Assembly: GCA_029204225.1 (NCBI GenBank)
Contig: CM055095.1
Coordinates: 50,662,841 to 50,726,840, forward strand
From: Diphasiastrum complanatum
Lineage: Eukaryota > Streptophyta > Lycopodiopsida > Lycopodiales > Lycopodiaceae
Length of the DNA stretch: 64,000 bases
Direction: 5' to 3'
The translations under genes and the position numbers were made by a program. The notes beneath the pieces are model-generated. The model was not told where the DNA came from, did no database searches, and saw only the letters and a list, made by a program, of their open reading frames with translations. This document shows, piece by piece, positions 1-10,284 of the stretch. Positions within the stretch are counted from its first letter, which is position 1; every line of letters starts with the position of its first letter.

Positions 1-1302
1 GACTAGGATCCTCTTCAGAGATTGGCAACAAGTTGGATCGAGCCATAATCCTAGCAGATGGGAAGCAAAGTGTTGGAAAGGCTTTTTGTCCGAAGAACTC
101 TACTCTAAGTCCGATCAGCTGATTTGTTAAGTGGAGGGGAACTATCACACACACCTCTCTCTTGGGGCAAATTTTGAATGAAAGTTGATCAAAATGGGGG
201 CAAATTCAAGGTGACCTAGCCATACTCACACGAGGAGACTGGCGAACTTTGGACCTAATAAGTTGACACGGTTTTGTTGTGGAAAGGAAAGTTTGTTATA
301 GGCTTTCTCGGGACCAGCAATGATGAGGAAACATATGAGTACGCTGGCTTGTGTTACGTGTAAGGCAGCTGATCAATGAAGGAACTGTGAAAGTTGAGTC
401 TTGCATGAGAGACTTGGTATTTCGAACGGACGCTAAGGGACAGTTCGCGTTGAGATCGGATTAGTGCAAACTCTGGGTGCATGTTTCTGATTCAAAGAGA
501 ACTACTTGAAGCCAAGCTCGATGTACACTTCTTGTTTTGACTGTGAGGCAACTGACCAATGATGGAATTGTGAAAGTCAAGTTTTGCACGACGGACATGG
601 TGCTTCAAACAAATGCGAAGAGATAGTTCGGATGCGGATCAAACTGGTGCGACCCTTTGGCTTTCCACGAGGTCAATGGTTACATTTGGGCTGATTTCAA
701 AGAGCTACTTCAAGCTAAGTGAGAGGTGCATTGCGGAGTACTCAATCTTTGCCTACCTTAAAGAGCCAAGATGGAAAAGTATCAAGATCAGGCTGGGACA
801 AGGAGAGAAATCAAGGTGCAGAAGCAACAAGGCACGAAGTGGACCATAAAGTAGGCAATCAAACGATAAATCCTTCGGCTCAGGGAGCCTTGATACCTGT
901 GCGGAACTGAACAAATCTGGAGCTAAGGGAGCTCAACACAAAGTGCATCAAGGACAAATCAGGAGCTCAAAGGAGTTCCAAAGTCGAAAGTCTGAAGCAA
1001 CAGGGACGAACATTTCAAAGAAAGGCCTTTGTCACCAGTTAATAAGGTTCTCGGCTTTTACGAAAGCGATATCAAATATACGCTTTTCCCAGACAAAGAT
1101 ATATTTTCAAGTTATGTAATTTTTCAGTACAAAGAGCTGAGCCTCCGACTTGTGGTGTGCCAGCTTCAATGTTAATAAAATGTGGCCAGTAAATTGAGTA
1201 CTGTGCCAAGTAGCTTAAATGTATAGTTATTTTAATTGGGAGACACCTTCACTTTAATCTGACATCTGATGAGGACATCAGATTTTATAAAGGTGGGGTG
1301 GA
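1..1302 (+). mobile_element. 3' internal remnant of a gypsy-type element (copy C)
   Basis: No open protein of recognisable family is visible. The stretch ends in a motif (GATGAGGACATCAG, then a purine-rich tract at 1290-1302) that is also found just before the LTR of copy A (about 3354-3389) and, reverse complemented, before the 3' LTR of copy B. This marks it as the region between pol and the 3' LTR. It contains a diverged direct duplication of about 183 bp, with the units starting near 365 and 548 (matching GCAGCTGATCAATGA and GCAACTGACCAATGA starts). The short ORFs here are not convincing genes. Confidence 0.6.
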
Positions 1303-1915
1303 TGTTGTAAAGCTACCTTTACAAGCTTTACTTCCGGCGCCATCGGCGCCAACTATGTCCCCGGCGCCAGCAGCGCCCCTGTTGCTCCCGGCGCCACTGT
1401 GACCAGAATCCAGCCGGCACCAAGTTCCTATGGCTGAAAATCTTTGATCGGTTCTAGCGGAGTCCAGAGAGCTCAGATCGATGTGCAATCACCTCACACG
1501 ATCTAGGCATGATTAAAGGAAGCCTGGGGATCAATAAAATCTAGAGAGAGAAAATGACTTTCTAGAAAGAGAAACTCCTAGAGAGAGAGAGAAACGTGCT
1601 TTACCAGCTTGGGTAGAGTGCTTGGTATGAGGGGGGGTGCTGAATCACACCAATACTATAGGGGAGTGCGGGTTGCGACTCAGGGCGAGCTCCAACCAAG
1701 TCTCAGCCTCCCTTGCTGGAATGTTGTCATGGCTCTCGCCTTGGCATGCTAGCGCCCCAGAGACTAGGGTCGGTCACACACTTGAAATGTAACCTTCTCA
1801 GATCTATCAATAAAGTGGGATTTTTCTCAAACTGACTCTGATTACCTTCTGGGTCTCAGTGTTCGGTAAAAGCGCCAATTGTAAGGACGTTTTCAAAATT
1901 TTTAACTTGGCACAT
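1303..1915 (+). mobile_element. LTR of gypsy copy C (right end approximate)
   Basis: It begins TGTTGTAAAGC directly after a polypurine tract, the same start as LTRs A and B. It contains GGCGCC palindromes repeated between 1335 and 1395, a (GA)-rich patch near 1540-1595 and an AATAAA-type polyadenylation signal near 1809. Part of it (about 1640-1780) reappears in reverse orientation at 29170-29310. The right boundary is a guess near a CACA at about 1915, because no clear primer binding site follows. Confidence 0.55.
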
Positions 1916-1937
1916 AACTGAGGGTCGTATCCCGAGA

Positions 1938-2450
1938 CGCCAGCGGTATGCCGTCGGGACCATTCGGTCCGTGGCGCCAGCGGTATGCTGTCGAAACCAT
2001 TTGGTCCAGGAACTGGTTGTTTCCATATCTGTCGCGGCTTGTGGTTCTGAGTGTTCCTTGCATGAACGTGAATGGGTTAGCTCTTGGGGAACGGGCTCTA
2101 ACCTGTCGGCTGAGTTGGATGGCTTGCTTGGGTGGATGTTACCTGTTTATGGCTGTCTAGTCTAACGTGGTGCCAGGTTGGCTTCCAGCGCTCGTGACAA
2201 AGCTTTCAGTTGGTTAAGTCTGATGTAAGTCAGACCGCTTGCTTGGAATGGATGTTACTCGTTTGTAACGAAGCTTCGAGTTGGTTAAGTTTGATGTATG
2301 TCGGGCGGCTTGCTTGGAGGGAAGTCACCCACATCGGGACCCCCGATCTGGCATGGCGCCAGGTTGGATCTCAATGTTTGTTTTCGGAACTTCAAGCTGG
2401 TTAAGTCTAATCGTTGTTGGCGAGTTGGCTGCTTGTATGTCAAGTGGGTT
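1938..2450 (+). repeat. Degenerate tandem repeats
   Basis: The motif GCGCCAGCGGTATGC is present in diverged form twice at 1938-2010. A unit of about 70 bp, with a core like GAGTTGGTTAAG followed by GCTTGCTTGGA, recurs at about 2108, 2210, 2279 and 2393 with decay. Small overlapping ORFs across it are by-products of the repetition. It lies between LTR C and the internal remnant of copy A. Confidence 0.5.
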
Positions 2451-2566
2451 TGGATGGCAAGAGTTGAAGGCTGGGAAGCTAAGTCGTGGTTCCCGGCTCC
2501 CTTTGGGATGCCTGCGCTACAGATGCCTTCGACGCTATTTTGGGATTAAGCTAGTTTAACGAACAT

Positions 2567-3022
2567 GTGGTGGCCTTCTTGGCAAAAGGGGTTAACCTTG
2601 TGTTATTATATAATGGCAGGAGACCTTGTGTCTTCAGAGCTGTGCCAGGGGACCAACTAGAAAAGAACGACACAAATGAACTTGAGCCAACCATTCCTTC
2701 CAATCTCATTCACCTCTTTAACGAAGGACAGCCAACAGTGACAGACCAGTTGACACGGGAACAAATGGAGCCAACATTTCCTATAGTCTCTACATCAAAG
2801 GTGAATTCAAGTGCCGATGCAGAGCTCAAGGAGCTCACCTTGTGTGACCAAGCGAAAGCTCACTTCTTTAATGAAGGACATCCAACAGTGACAAACCAGC
2901 TGACGCGAAGTCAAATGGAGCCAACATTGCCTACAGATTCTACATCAGAGGTGAATCTAAGTGCCGATGCAGAGCTCAAGGAGCTCAACCTGGACGACCA
3001 AACGAAATATCTAGAGTCCTAG
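2567..3022 (+). CDS. Hypothetical 151-aa ORF with an internal 50-residue duplication
   Basis: I do not recognise a family. The frame holds two consecutive copies of a 50-residue acidic unit: the first starts at about 2711, the second at about 2861, exactly 150 nt later. Shared segments include FNEGQPTVTDQLTR / FNEGHPTVTNQLTR and SADAELKEL. The reading frame is kept across the duplication. It lies in the internal region of gypsy copy A, about 360 bp before that copy's polypurine tract. It could be a remnant of an additional 3' ORF or simply repetitive non-coding DNA that happens to be open. No membrane segment or catalytic motif is visible. Confidence 0.25.
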   Translation: MVAFLAKGVNLVLLYNGRRPCVFRAVPGDQLEKNDTNELEPTIPSNLIHLFNEGQPTVTDQLTREQMEPTFPIVSTSKVNSSADAELKELTLCDQAKAHFFNEGHPTVTNQLTRSQMEPTLPTDSTSEVNLSADAELKELNLDDQTKYLES

Positions 3023-3379
3023 GGGACTCATCCAGACGTGCGATGAAAACGACATATCTGAGGCTTAAGGGAGCCATAAGTACCTTTTTCTTTTATGTTA
3101 ATAAAGTAAGCCACATTTCTCATCGGGGAGTGAGCTTCAGTCTAATGTCCAAGTGCAGCAGCTTTACACAGGTTTTACGTAAGAGAACTAGATCCACACT
3201 TTTCCTGTGCTGGGTGCAAAACACAATATCATTACTTCTCTTTACAGTTGGTTTCCTTTGGCCGGTGAATCAAGCTTGTGCCCTTGTATCTGTGACTAAA
3301 GTATGGCCAGTGAATTAAGCCCGTGCCATGAGTCTTAGCTTCTAGTTTGGCCTTGATGAGGACATCAGCTTTCTCAAAC

Positions 3380-3389
3380 GAGGGGAGGA
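3380..3389 (+). other. Polypurine tract of gypsy copy A
   Basis: GAGGGGAGGA lies immediately before the TGTTGTAAAG start of LTR A. The identical tract, on the other strand, precedes the 3' LTR of copy B. Confidence 0.8.
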
Positions 3390-3888
3390 TGTTGTAAAGC
3401 TGACTCGGGTGCACCCAGTGTGCCCTGTAAGACTCAAAGGGGTGACACTCTCTAAGGTCCCAGAGCAAGTTAGAACGTCAAGGACTGAGCCTCCGACCTG
3501 TGGTGAGCCAGTCAAGTAGTCACAACTCATGAACTAGCTCTGGAGCTCGAGTCATGGCCTAGTCAGGAAAGCAAGTTGATTCGGCCGCCGAGACGGCTCC
3601 CGGGACCCATGTCCGGGAGCCAGACTGATTCTACCAGGCTTGCCAGGCTTAATCAGCAAAATAAAAACTAAGTCCTAAACCGGCAGACAGAAACTTGGGC
3701 AGCTCAACCAGCGCCAGGAATCCAGTCGCCAGGTCTCAGCTCCCTCTACCAGCACGAGCCAGGCACAATGCCCAGCACGTGTTGGTGGCCCCGAGACCGG
3801 TCAGTCTATGTATCAATGTAACCTCTTCCAAATCTAATAAAGTTGATCCTTGGGGATGATTACCATTTCGGTTTCACCTCCGGGACGG
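3390..3888 (+). mobile_element. LTR A, left part (split by element B)
   Basis: Plus-orientation LTR starting TGTTGTAAAGC. It aligns to the reverse complement of LTR B, with a poly(A)-signal-like AATAAA near 3835, and lacks an internal block of roughly 100 bp relative to the B LTRs (junction near 3676). It breaks off after CCTCCGGGAC at about 3886. The missing remainder of the same LTR resumes with TGGTCCAAG at about 9902, so this LTR was the target for the insertion of element B. Confidence 0.8.
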
Positions 3889-4783
3889 TGTTGCGCCGGC
3901 GCCTCAAAGGGCACTGGGACTTGAGCGGTTTTTCCAACACGCGCTTAAGTCTAACATTCATCCCTCATGCACTTACGTAAAAGCCAACTCAGAAACGTAA
4001 CAAGCTTAACCATTCAGACTTAAGAAAACTGGAACCCCAACCAACTCGAAAGCCAACTCAGAATTTGTCCCCAAAAGGTAACCAAAGGCAAAGACAAGCC
4101 ACACATGAAACCCAAGGCATAGTGGTCGCCAAACTGGCATAGCGGCAAGCCCCATGTCGATGACAGGGGCCCTTAGGCGCCAGCGACGCAAAAAGGTTGT
4201 AGTAAGGGTCCTTCCACTTGGACCAGTCCCGAAGGCGAAACCGAAATGGTAATCATCCCCAAGGATCAACTTTAATAGATTTGGAAGAGGTTACATTCAT
4301 ACATAGACTGACCGGTCTCGGGGCCACCAACACGTGTTGGGCATTGTGCCTGGCTCGTGCTGGTAGAGGGAGCTGAGACCTGGCGACTGGATTCCTGGCG
4401 CTGGTTGATCTGCCCAAGTTTCTGTCTGCCGAACTCCCCCTATAGTTCTACTGTGATTCGGCGCACCCCCTCTATTCTGAAACATAGTGCTTTCTGGTAA
4501 AGCACGCTTTTTGGGACTTAGTTTTTATTTTGCTGATTAAGCCTGTCAGTCTGGCTCCCAGACATGGGTTCCGGGAGCCGTCCCAGTGGCCGAATCAACT
4601 TGCTTCCTGACTAGGCCATGACTCGAGCTCCAGAGCTAGCTCATGACTTGTGACTATTTGACTGGCTCACCACAGGTCGGAGGCTCAGTCCTTGACGTTC
4701 TAACTTGCTCTGGGACCTTAGGGAGCGTCACCCCTTAGAGTCTTACAGGGCACGCTGGGTGCACCTGAGTCAACTTTACAACA
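3889..4783 (-). mobile_element. 3' LTR of element B
   Basis: 895 bp. On the minus strand it begins TGTTGTAAAG at 4783 and ends GCGCAACA at 3889. It is longer than the 5' LTR by about 200 bp because it keeps a block at about 3989-4190 absent from the 5' copy. Scattered substitutions between the two LTRs show that the insertion is not recent. Confidence 0.85.
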
Positions 4784-4793
4784 TCCTCCCCTC
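4784..4793 (-). other. Polypurine tract of element B
   Basis: On the minus strand it reads GAGGGGAGGA directly before the 3' LTR start, identical to that of copy A. It would prime plus-strand synthesis in reverse transcription. Confidence 0.8.
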
Positions 4794-5023
4794 GTTTGAA
4801 AAAACTGATGTCCTCATCAGGGCCAAACTAGACCTAGGACGTATGGCACGGGCTTAATTCACCGGCCTTAACAACTTTGAATTAATAATACATTGGCAGT
4901 AGCACAAGAAAAGTGTAGATAAAGTTCACTTACGTAAAACCTGTGTAAAGCTGCAAGTGATTTATTGAGGAACTTAAGAAAGATACCTGGAAGTTCCTTG
5001 AACTTCAGAAAGGCCATGAATGT

Positions 5024-6652
5024 TTATGTAGGAGGCATGCCGCCAGGTAGTGCTGTGTGTGCCGATCTGGGAAAACGGCTATTGCGTTGGTTCTTCTGTA
5101 GATAATCTACTAGTACTTCAGGGGCTCCCTCCTTAAGTTTGTCTTCGTACTCCCAAGAAGCCTCAATAAATGGAGCCCGTAGCCACTTCACTAGATATTC
5201 ACGTTGAATGCCAGTTCACTTTCTATGTGTCAATATTTGTTCTGGTACAAGCTGCCTCTTTGTATCATCAAGTGTCTTTGGTGGGTGACGGAGTTCGTGT
5301 TGCCGATCAAATCGCTCATCTGGTTTGTACCGTTTGAGTAATGAGATATGAAACACATTGTGTATATCCATGCTGGACAGCAGCGCCAATCGGTAAGCCA
5401 CTGGGTTGATCTTCTTGGTGACAAAATATGGTCACGCATAAGGTCGAACGAGCTTATGAGAAAAACCTTTTGGTAATGCAATGTTCTTTGTGTTCAGCCA
5501 TACTTGATCACCTTCCTCAAATTCCAGTTCTCGTCGATGTGGATTTACGTCAGCTGCCATACTCCTTTGTGACTGCTCTAAAAATGACTTCACCTCTGTC
5601 AGCCTTGTGTGCCACTCATTGATATATTCCTCCACAGTAGATACTAGTGTTTTCTGCACGCCTGTAAGAAAAGAGCTTGGAACAATCGATAGCCGACCAT
5701 TGCTTATCTCGAAGGGTGCCCTTCCAGTAGATCTGTTCACTTGGTTGTTATGTGCAAACTTGAGAATATCCAAGTAGTTGATCCAATCGGATTGGTCCCA
5801 AGCGACATAATTTCGTAAATATTGTTCAATTTGTCGATTGACTCGTTCCGTTTGCCCATCTGTCTGAGGGTGATATGCAGTGCTGAAATTCAGTCCAGTT
5901 CCCACGAGGTGAAATAGACAAGTCCAAAACTTTCTGACGAACTTGGTGTCTCGGTCAGAAATAATTGTTCTAGGCAGGCCGTGGTATTTGAAGACACATT
6001 TGAAAAATAACCTTGCCACTTCTTTAGCTGTCACTAAACTTTTAGTTGGTACTAGATGAACTTGCTTTGAAAAGCGGTCAACCACCACATAAATTGAGTC
6101 GAAGCCTTGGCACCGTGGTAGTTGAACAATAAAATCCATGCTCACCGAATCCCATGGGTATGCTGGTATCGGTAATGGTTGGAGTAGTCCTGCTGGAGCT
6201 AGCGGTTCCACCTTCACTTGTTGACATGTCGGGCATGTTTGCACATAGGATTCAACGTCTGCCCACATACCTGCCCAATAGAAGCCTCTTTTGAGAAGTT
6301 CATACATGCGATTCACCCCTGGATGTCCGACGGCTAGTACGTCATGATGTTCTCGCAAGACTTTCTTCCTCAGGTTGATGTTGTCTGGGACATATACTCT
6401 GCGTTGTTTATAAACAACCATTTGGTCTTTCCAAGTGAAATGTTTATGAGGTCTTCCCAGCTGGAATTCGATCATTAAGTCCTTCGCCAACGCATCTGCA
6501 CCATAATTCTCCCTGATTTCTTGGAGTACAGTCACCTGAGTTGTCACTATTGCCATCAAGTGTTCCTGTCTACTTAGTGGTCCGCCACCACATTGTTCTT
6601 TCCCGCCGTGTGTACAATGTCTATATTGAATTTTGAGAGAAAGTTTTGCCAT
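5024..6652 (-). pseudogene. Gypsy integrase with chromodomain (element B)
   Basis: Integrase catalyses insertion of retrotransposon cDNA. The frame shows a zinc-binding HHCC region (HPG...CPTCQQ), the catalytic core with Asp in SMDFIVQLP, Asp in ISDRDTKF and Glu in DGQTERVNRQ, and the C-terminal domain. A TGA near 5423-5425 interrupts the motif before PYFVTKK. The same frame continues through a SLLKRYKP segment to a second TGA at 5216-5218, then a chromodomain core (EYLVKW ... EASWE), and stops at about 5024. Apart from the two nonsense codons the frame is continuous. The upstream end is frameshifted from RNase H by an apparent one-base loss near 6575-6580. Confidence 0.9.
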
Positions 6653-6870
6653 CGCATTTGCTTTGGCGTGAGCATACCTTGGGATGAGAAGTACTTGAGT
6701 GATACATTATCAGTGAACGCCTTAAAGGGTTTTCCTGCCACATAATGTCTCCAATGCTCCACTGCTTGAACTACTGCGACCATTTCTTTTTCATGAGTTG
6801 GCCATCGTCGCTCTACGTCACTCAATTTCTTTGAAAAATATGCAACAGGTTTTCGGTCTTGCATCAGCAC
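6574..6870 (-). pseudogene. Gypsy RNase H domain (element B)
   Basis: RNase H degrades the RNA strand of the replication hybrid. Motifs include PVAYFSKKLS, THEKEMVAVV with the catalytic Glu, FTDNVSLKYF with an Asp, and the HTAGKNNVVAD end. It overlaps the RT frame by a few bases in a different frame, consistent with loss of a single G near 6868. A second apparent single-base loss at its 3' end shifts it out of the integrase frame. Confidence 0.85.
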
Positions 6871-8512
6871 GCCCCAATAGCAAAGTTCAACACGTCTGTA
6901 TGTATTTCAAAAGGTTTGCTAAAGTCCGGTAAGGCAAGGATGGGTTCTTGAGTGATCCGTCGTTTTAGTTCTTGGAACGCTGCTTCACATTCCGGTGTCC
7001 ATGTCATCTTCAGATGAGTCTTGGTCTGCTCCAACAGTGGTGCCACAATTTTGCTAAATGTCTCAATGAATCTCCTGTAAAAGTTACATAAGCCCACAAA
7101 GGATTTGATGCCATGAACAGTTTTAGGAGCCAGCCAATCCAAGATAGTCTTGATCTTCTTAGGATCCATCCGAATTCGTCCGTAGCCTATAACGTGTCCA
7201 AGGAAATCAACTTCCTCTACCACAAATTTACATTTTTCTCTTTTCGCGAACAAGCTGTTCTTCCTTAGTCGTTGGAGGACAGTCCTTAAATGTTTAATGT
7301 GATCTTTGAGGCTACGACTAAACACCAAGATGTCATCGATGTACACAATGACAAATTCATCTAAGCAGTCTTGAAAAATGTTGTTCATCAACGTGCAAAA
7401 AGTGGCTGGTGCGTTTGTTAGACCGAACGGCATCACCCTGAATTCGTGACTCCCATACCGTGTTCGAAAAGCCATTTTGTGCTCATCGCCTTTAGCTATT
7501 TGAATTTGGTGATATCCAGATCTAAGATCTATTCGGCTAAAATATCTGGCATGTTTGAGCTGGTCGAACAGGTCATCAATTCTAGGCATGGGATACTTGT
7601 TTTTGATGGTACCCTTGTTGAACATGCGGTAATCCACACACATCCGCAGTGTCTTGTCCGCCTTTTCCACGAATAGTGCAGGGGCTCCAAAAGGCGAAGC
7701 ACTGGGTCTAATGAATCCTTTGTCTATCAGTTCACCAAGTTGTCGTTTCAGTTCCACCAACTCTTTTTGGGACATCCTATAAGGTGCTCGTGAAGTTGGT
7801 TCTGTTCTTGGTACCAACTCAATCTTATGGTCCACTGGTCTTCGAGGAGGTAACTTAGCTGGGAGTTCTTCTGGAAACACATCGCTAAATTCCTCTAGCA
7901 AATCTGCCACCTCCTTTGGCAAGTTTTTCTGTTGTGCATTTTTCCCTTCTGGAACCTCTCTGCAGATACAAAGAAAGCACTTTGACCTTTTCCCTTTCAC
8001 CATGCTTTTAATCACAGATGCAGCAACCAGATTTTGTTCAATATCGGTGCCCTTCGCGTTCCCTCCAGGCAGAGCTTTTGTCATACAAATCTGTCCCTTG
8101 TAATCCAAGAGAACCAAGTTTGAGCTCCTACCCAAAACTGCAATACAATGTTCATTTAGCCAGGGAAGGCCCAAAATTACATTGAAGGCATCCATCTCTA
8201 AAATCAGAAAGCTAAGTTTAGCCTTCCATCTCCCAATTTGCACCGGGATGTTCAATGTTGCTTTGTCTGCGTCTAGTGCTCCCTTTGCTGTTTCTACCTT
8301 GAGCGTTGATGTTACATTTCTGGTCGGCAAGCTGAACTGCTCCTTGAAATATAGTTATGTGAAGCTCCGGAGTCGATCATGAAATCTGACTTCCTCCTTG
8401 TGATCTTTCCGAATAGGAATAATAATCTTGAACCAATCTTGGGGGTTGCCCCATGGAAGCTCCTTTCCATACTTGTATGTCGTCCACACACAAATGTAAA
8501 TTCCTCCTTCAA
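6864..8512 (-). pseudogene. Gypsy retropepsin and reverse transcriptase (element B)
   Basis: The upstream frame (8512-8312) carries the retropepsin active site [12 protein letters not shown] frameshift between about 8312 and 8350 leads into a long frame with the protease C-terminal part (VILGLPWL) and a complete reverse transcriptase: [46 protein letters not shown] and the catalytic YIDD. The RT frame is open to 6864. Upstream of the protease only a few residues are in frame, and no capsid or zinc-knuckle region is seen. Confidence 0.9.
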
Positions 8513-8728
8513 CTCCCAACTAGATCAGATCACCTGGAAGAAGTTAAGCAACCAGGGGTTATTCAGGTCCAAACAAGCACACCACAAACGAACATACCAA
8601 CCAAAGAAAACACAGAGGATCCCTCTCAAGCCACATTCCCCTTGAGACCGGACGTAGGACCTTTGCCTAACCGCGCCCACACAAATCTATCATAGAATTA
8701 GCCCATGGGGAAACATCCATCCAACCAT

Positions 8729-9110
8729 CCGTGCTTTCACCATTAAGCAGCACATTGCCTCAGTCACGCCCCACCACTTTTTGGTCGATAGCCCTTATAG
8801 CTAAACGATCGGCAGCTATCCCGTACCGGCAGCTAACCACCCGTGCTTTACACCCGAATTCGAACAGCATCTCTGTATCAATGGTTAACCCGTACAGTTC
8901 GAATATGTCACCCCGCACCTCACAAGGCACAGACCGTGCTTTCACCAACCTAATGGCAACACATTGCCTCATCTGTCCTACGTGCAGACGGCGCCAGGCC
9001 CGAACCGAGGAAACTGACCGTGCTTACACCTCAAGGGCATCACTTTGACTCATCAAGTCCCCCGTTCTGCCGACCACCCCGACCGTGGGCGCACCCGTGC
9101 TTACACTGTG
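8729..9110 (-). repeat. Five dispersed CCGTGCTT(T/A) boxes in the leader of element B
   Basis: Boxes reading CCGTGCTTTCAC, CCGTGCTTTACAC, CCGTGCTTTCAC, CCGTGCTTACAC and CCGTGCTTACAC start at 8729, 8841, 8934, 9018 and 9095. Spacing shrinks from 112 to 77 bp. Similar bases such as a GCA(G/A)CA element follow several of them. They lie where gag or the packaging leader is expected. Confidence 0.6.
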
Positions 9111-9194
9111 GGCAGCACCTTGCGCAACGGTTGTCCTGACAAATCCCAAAACGTGGCCATCCTTGTGAGACTTGCGTAGCTGACCAGCTAGTCG

Positions 9195-9206
9195 GCTCTG
9201 ATACCA
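9195..9206 (-). other. Primer binding site of element B
   Basis: On the minus strand this reads TGGTATCAGAGC, complementary to the 3' end of plant initiator tRNA-Met, two bases after the 5' LTR end. Confidence 0.85.
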
Positions 9207-9208
9207 CA

Positions 9209-9898
9209 TGTTGCGCCGACGCCTCAAAGGGCGCTGGGAGTTGAGCGGTTTCCCCAACACGCGCTTAAGTCTAACATTCATCCCTCGTGAAAAAGGTTGT
9301 AGTAAGGGTCCTTCCACTTGGACCAGTCCCGGAGGCGAAACCGAAATGGTAATCATCCCCAAGGATCAACTTTATCAGATTTGGAAGAGGTTACATTCAT
9401 ACATAGACTGACCGGTCTCGGGGCCACCAACACGTGCTGGGCATTGTGCCTGGCTCGTGCTGGTAGAGGGAGCTGAGACCTGGCGACTGGATTCCTGGCG
9501 CTGGTTGAGCTGCCCAAGTTTCTGTCTGCCGGACTCCCCCTATAGTTCTGCTGTGATTCGGCGCACCCCCGCTGTTCTGAAACATAGTGCTTTCTGGTAA
9601 AGCACGCTTTTTGGGACTTAGTTTTTATTTTGCTGATTAAGCCTGGCAAGCCTGGCAGAATCAGTCTGGCTCCCAGACATGGGTCCCGGAAGCCGCCCCG
9701 ATGGCAGAATCAACTTGCTTCCTGACTAGGCCATGACTCGAGCTCCAGAGCTAGCTCATGACTTGTGACTACTTGACTGGCTCACCACAGGTCGGAGGCT
9801 CAGTCCTTGATGTTCTAACTTGCTCTGGGACCTTAGGGAGCGTCACCCCTTAGAGTCTTACAAGGCACGCTGGGTGCACCTGAGTCAGATTTACAACA
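9209..9898 (-). mobile_element. 5' LTR of element B
   Basis: 690 bp, from TGTTGTAAAT at 9898 to GCGCAACA at 9209 on the minus strand. It lacks the internal block of about 200 bp that the 3' LTR keeps, with the junction near 9288. It is followed by the primer binding site. Confidence 0.85.
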
Positions 9899-10242
9899 AA
9901 CTGGTCCAAGTGGAAGGACCCTTACTGCAACCTTTTTGCGTCGCTGGCGCCTAAGGGTCCCTGTCATCGACATGGGGCTTGCCGCTATGCCAATTGGTCA
10001 GTTTGGCGACCACTATGCCTTGGGTTTCATGTGTGGCTTGTCTTTGCCTTTGGTTACCTTTTGGGGATGGATTCTGAGTTGGCTTTTGGGTTGGTTGGGA
10101 TTCCAGTTTTCTTAAGTCTGAATAGTTAAGCTTGTTACGTTTCTGAGTTGGCTTTTACGTAAGTGCAGGATGGATGAATGTTAGACTTAAGCGCATGTTG
10201 GGGAAACCGCTCAAGTCCCAGCGCCCTTTGAGGCGCCGGTGC

Positions 10243-10245
<3 letters not shown>
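9899..10245 (+). mobile_element. LTR A, right part
   Basis: Plus-orientation LTR segment resuming at (AAC)TGGTCCAAG, where the left part at 3390-3888 stops. It runs to the LTR end GGTGCAAC at 10245, matching the reverse complement of 3889 to about 4235. The duplicated target bases are degenerate: GACGG on the left and AACTGG on the right. Confidence 0.8.

Positions 10246-10284
<39 letters not shown>

Larger units (their letters stand above)
3889..9898 (-). mobile_element. Ty3/gypsy chromovirus-like element B
   Basis: Minus-strand LTR retrotransposon of about 6.0 kb. In element order it has the 5' LTR (9898-9209), a tRNA-iMet-type primer binding site, a leader with short repeats, no recognisable gag, then retropepsin, reverse transcriptase, RNase H, integrase and a C-terminal chromodomain, a non-coding tail, the polypurine tract and the 3' LTR (4783-3889). 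Pol order PR-RT-RH-INT and the chromodomain place it among chromoviruses. Pol carries three frameshifts and two in-frame stops, so it is dead; loss of gag suggests it last moved in trans or decayed by deletion. Confidence 0.9.
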
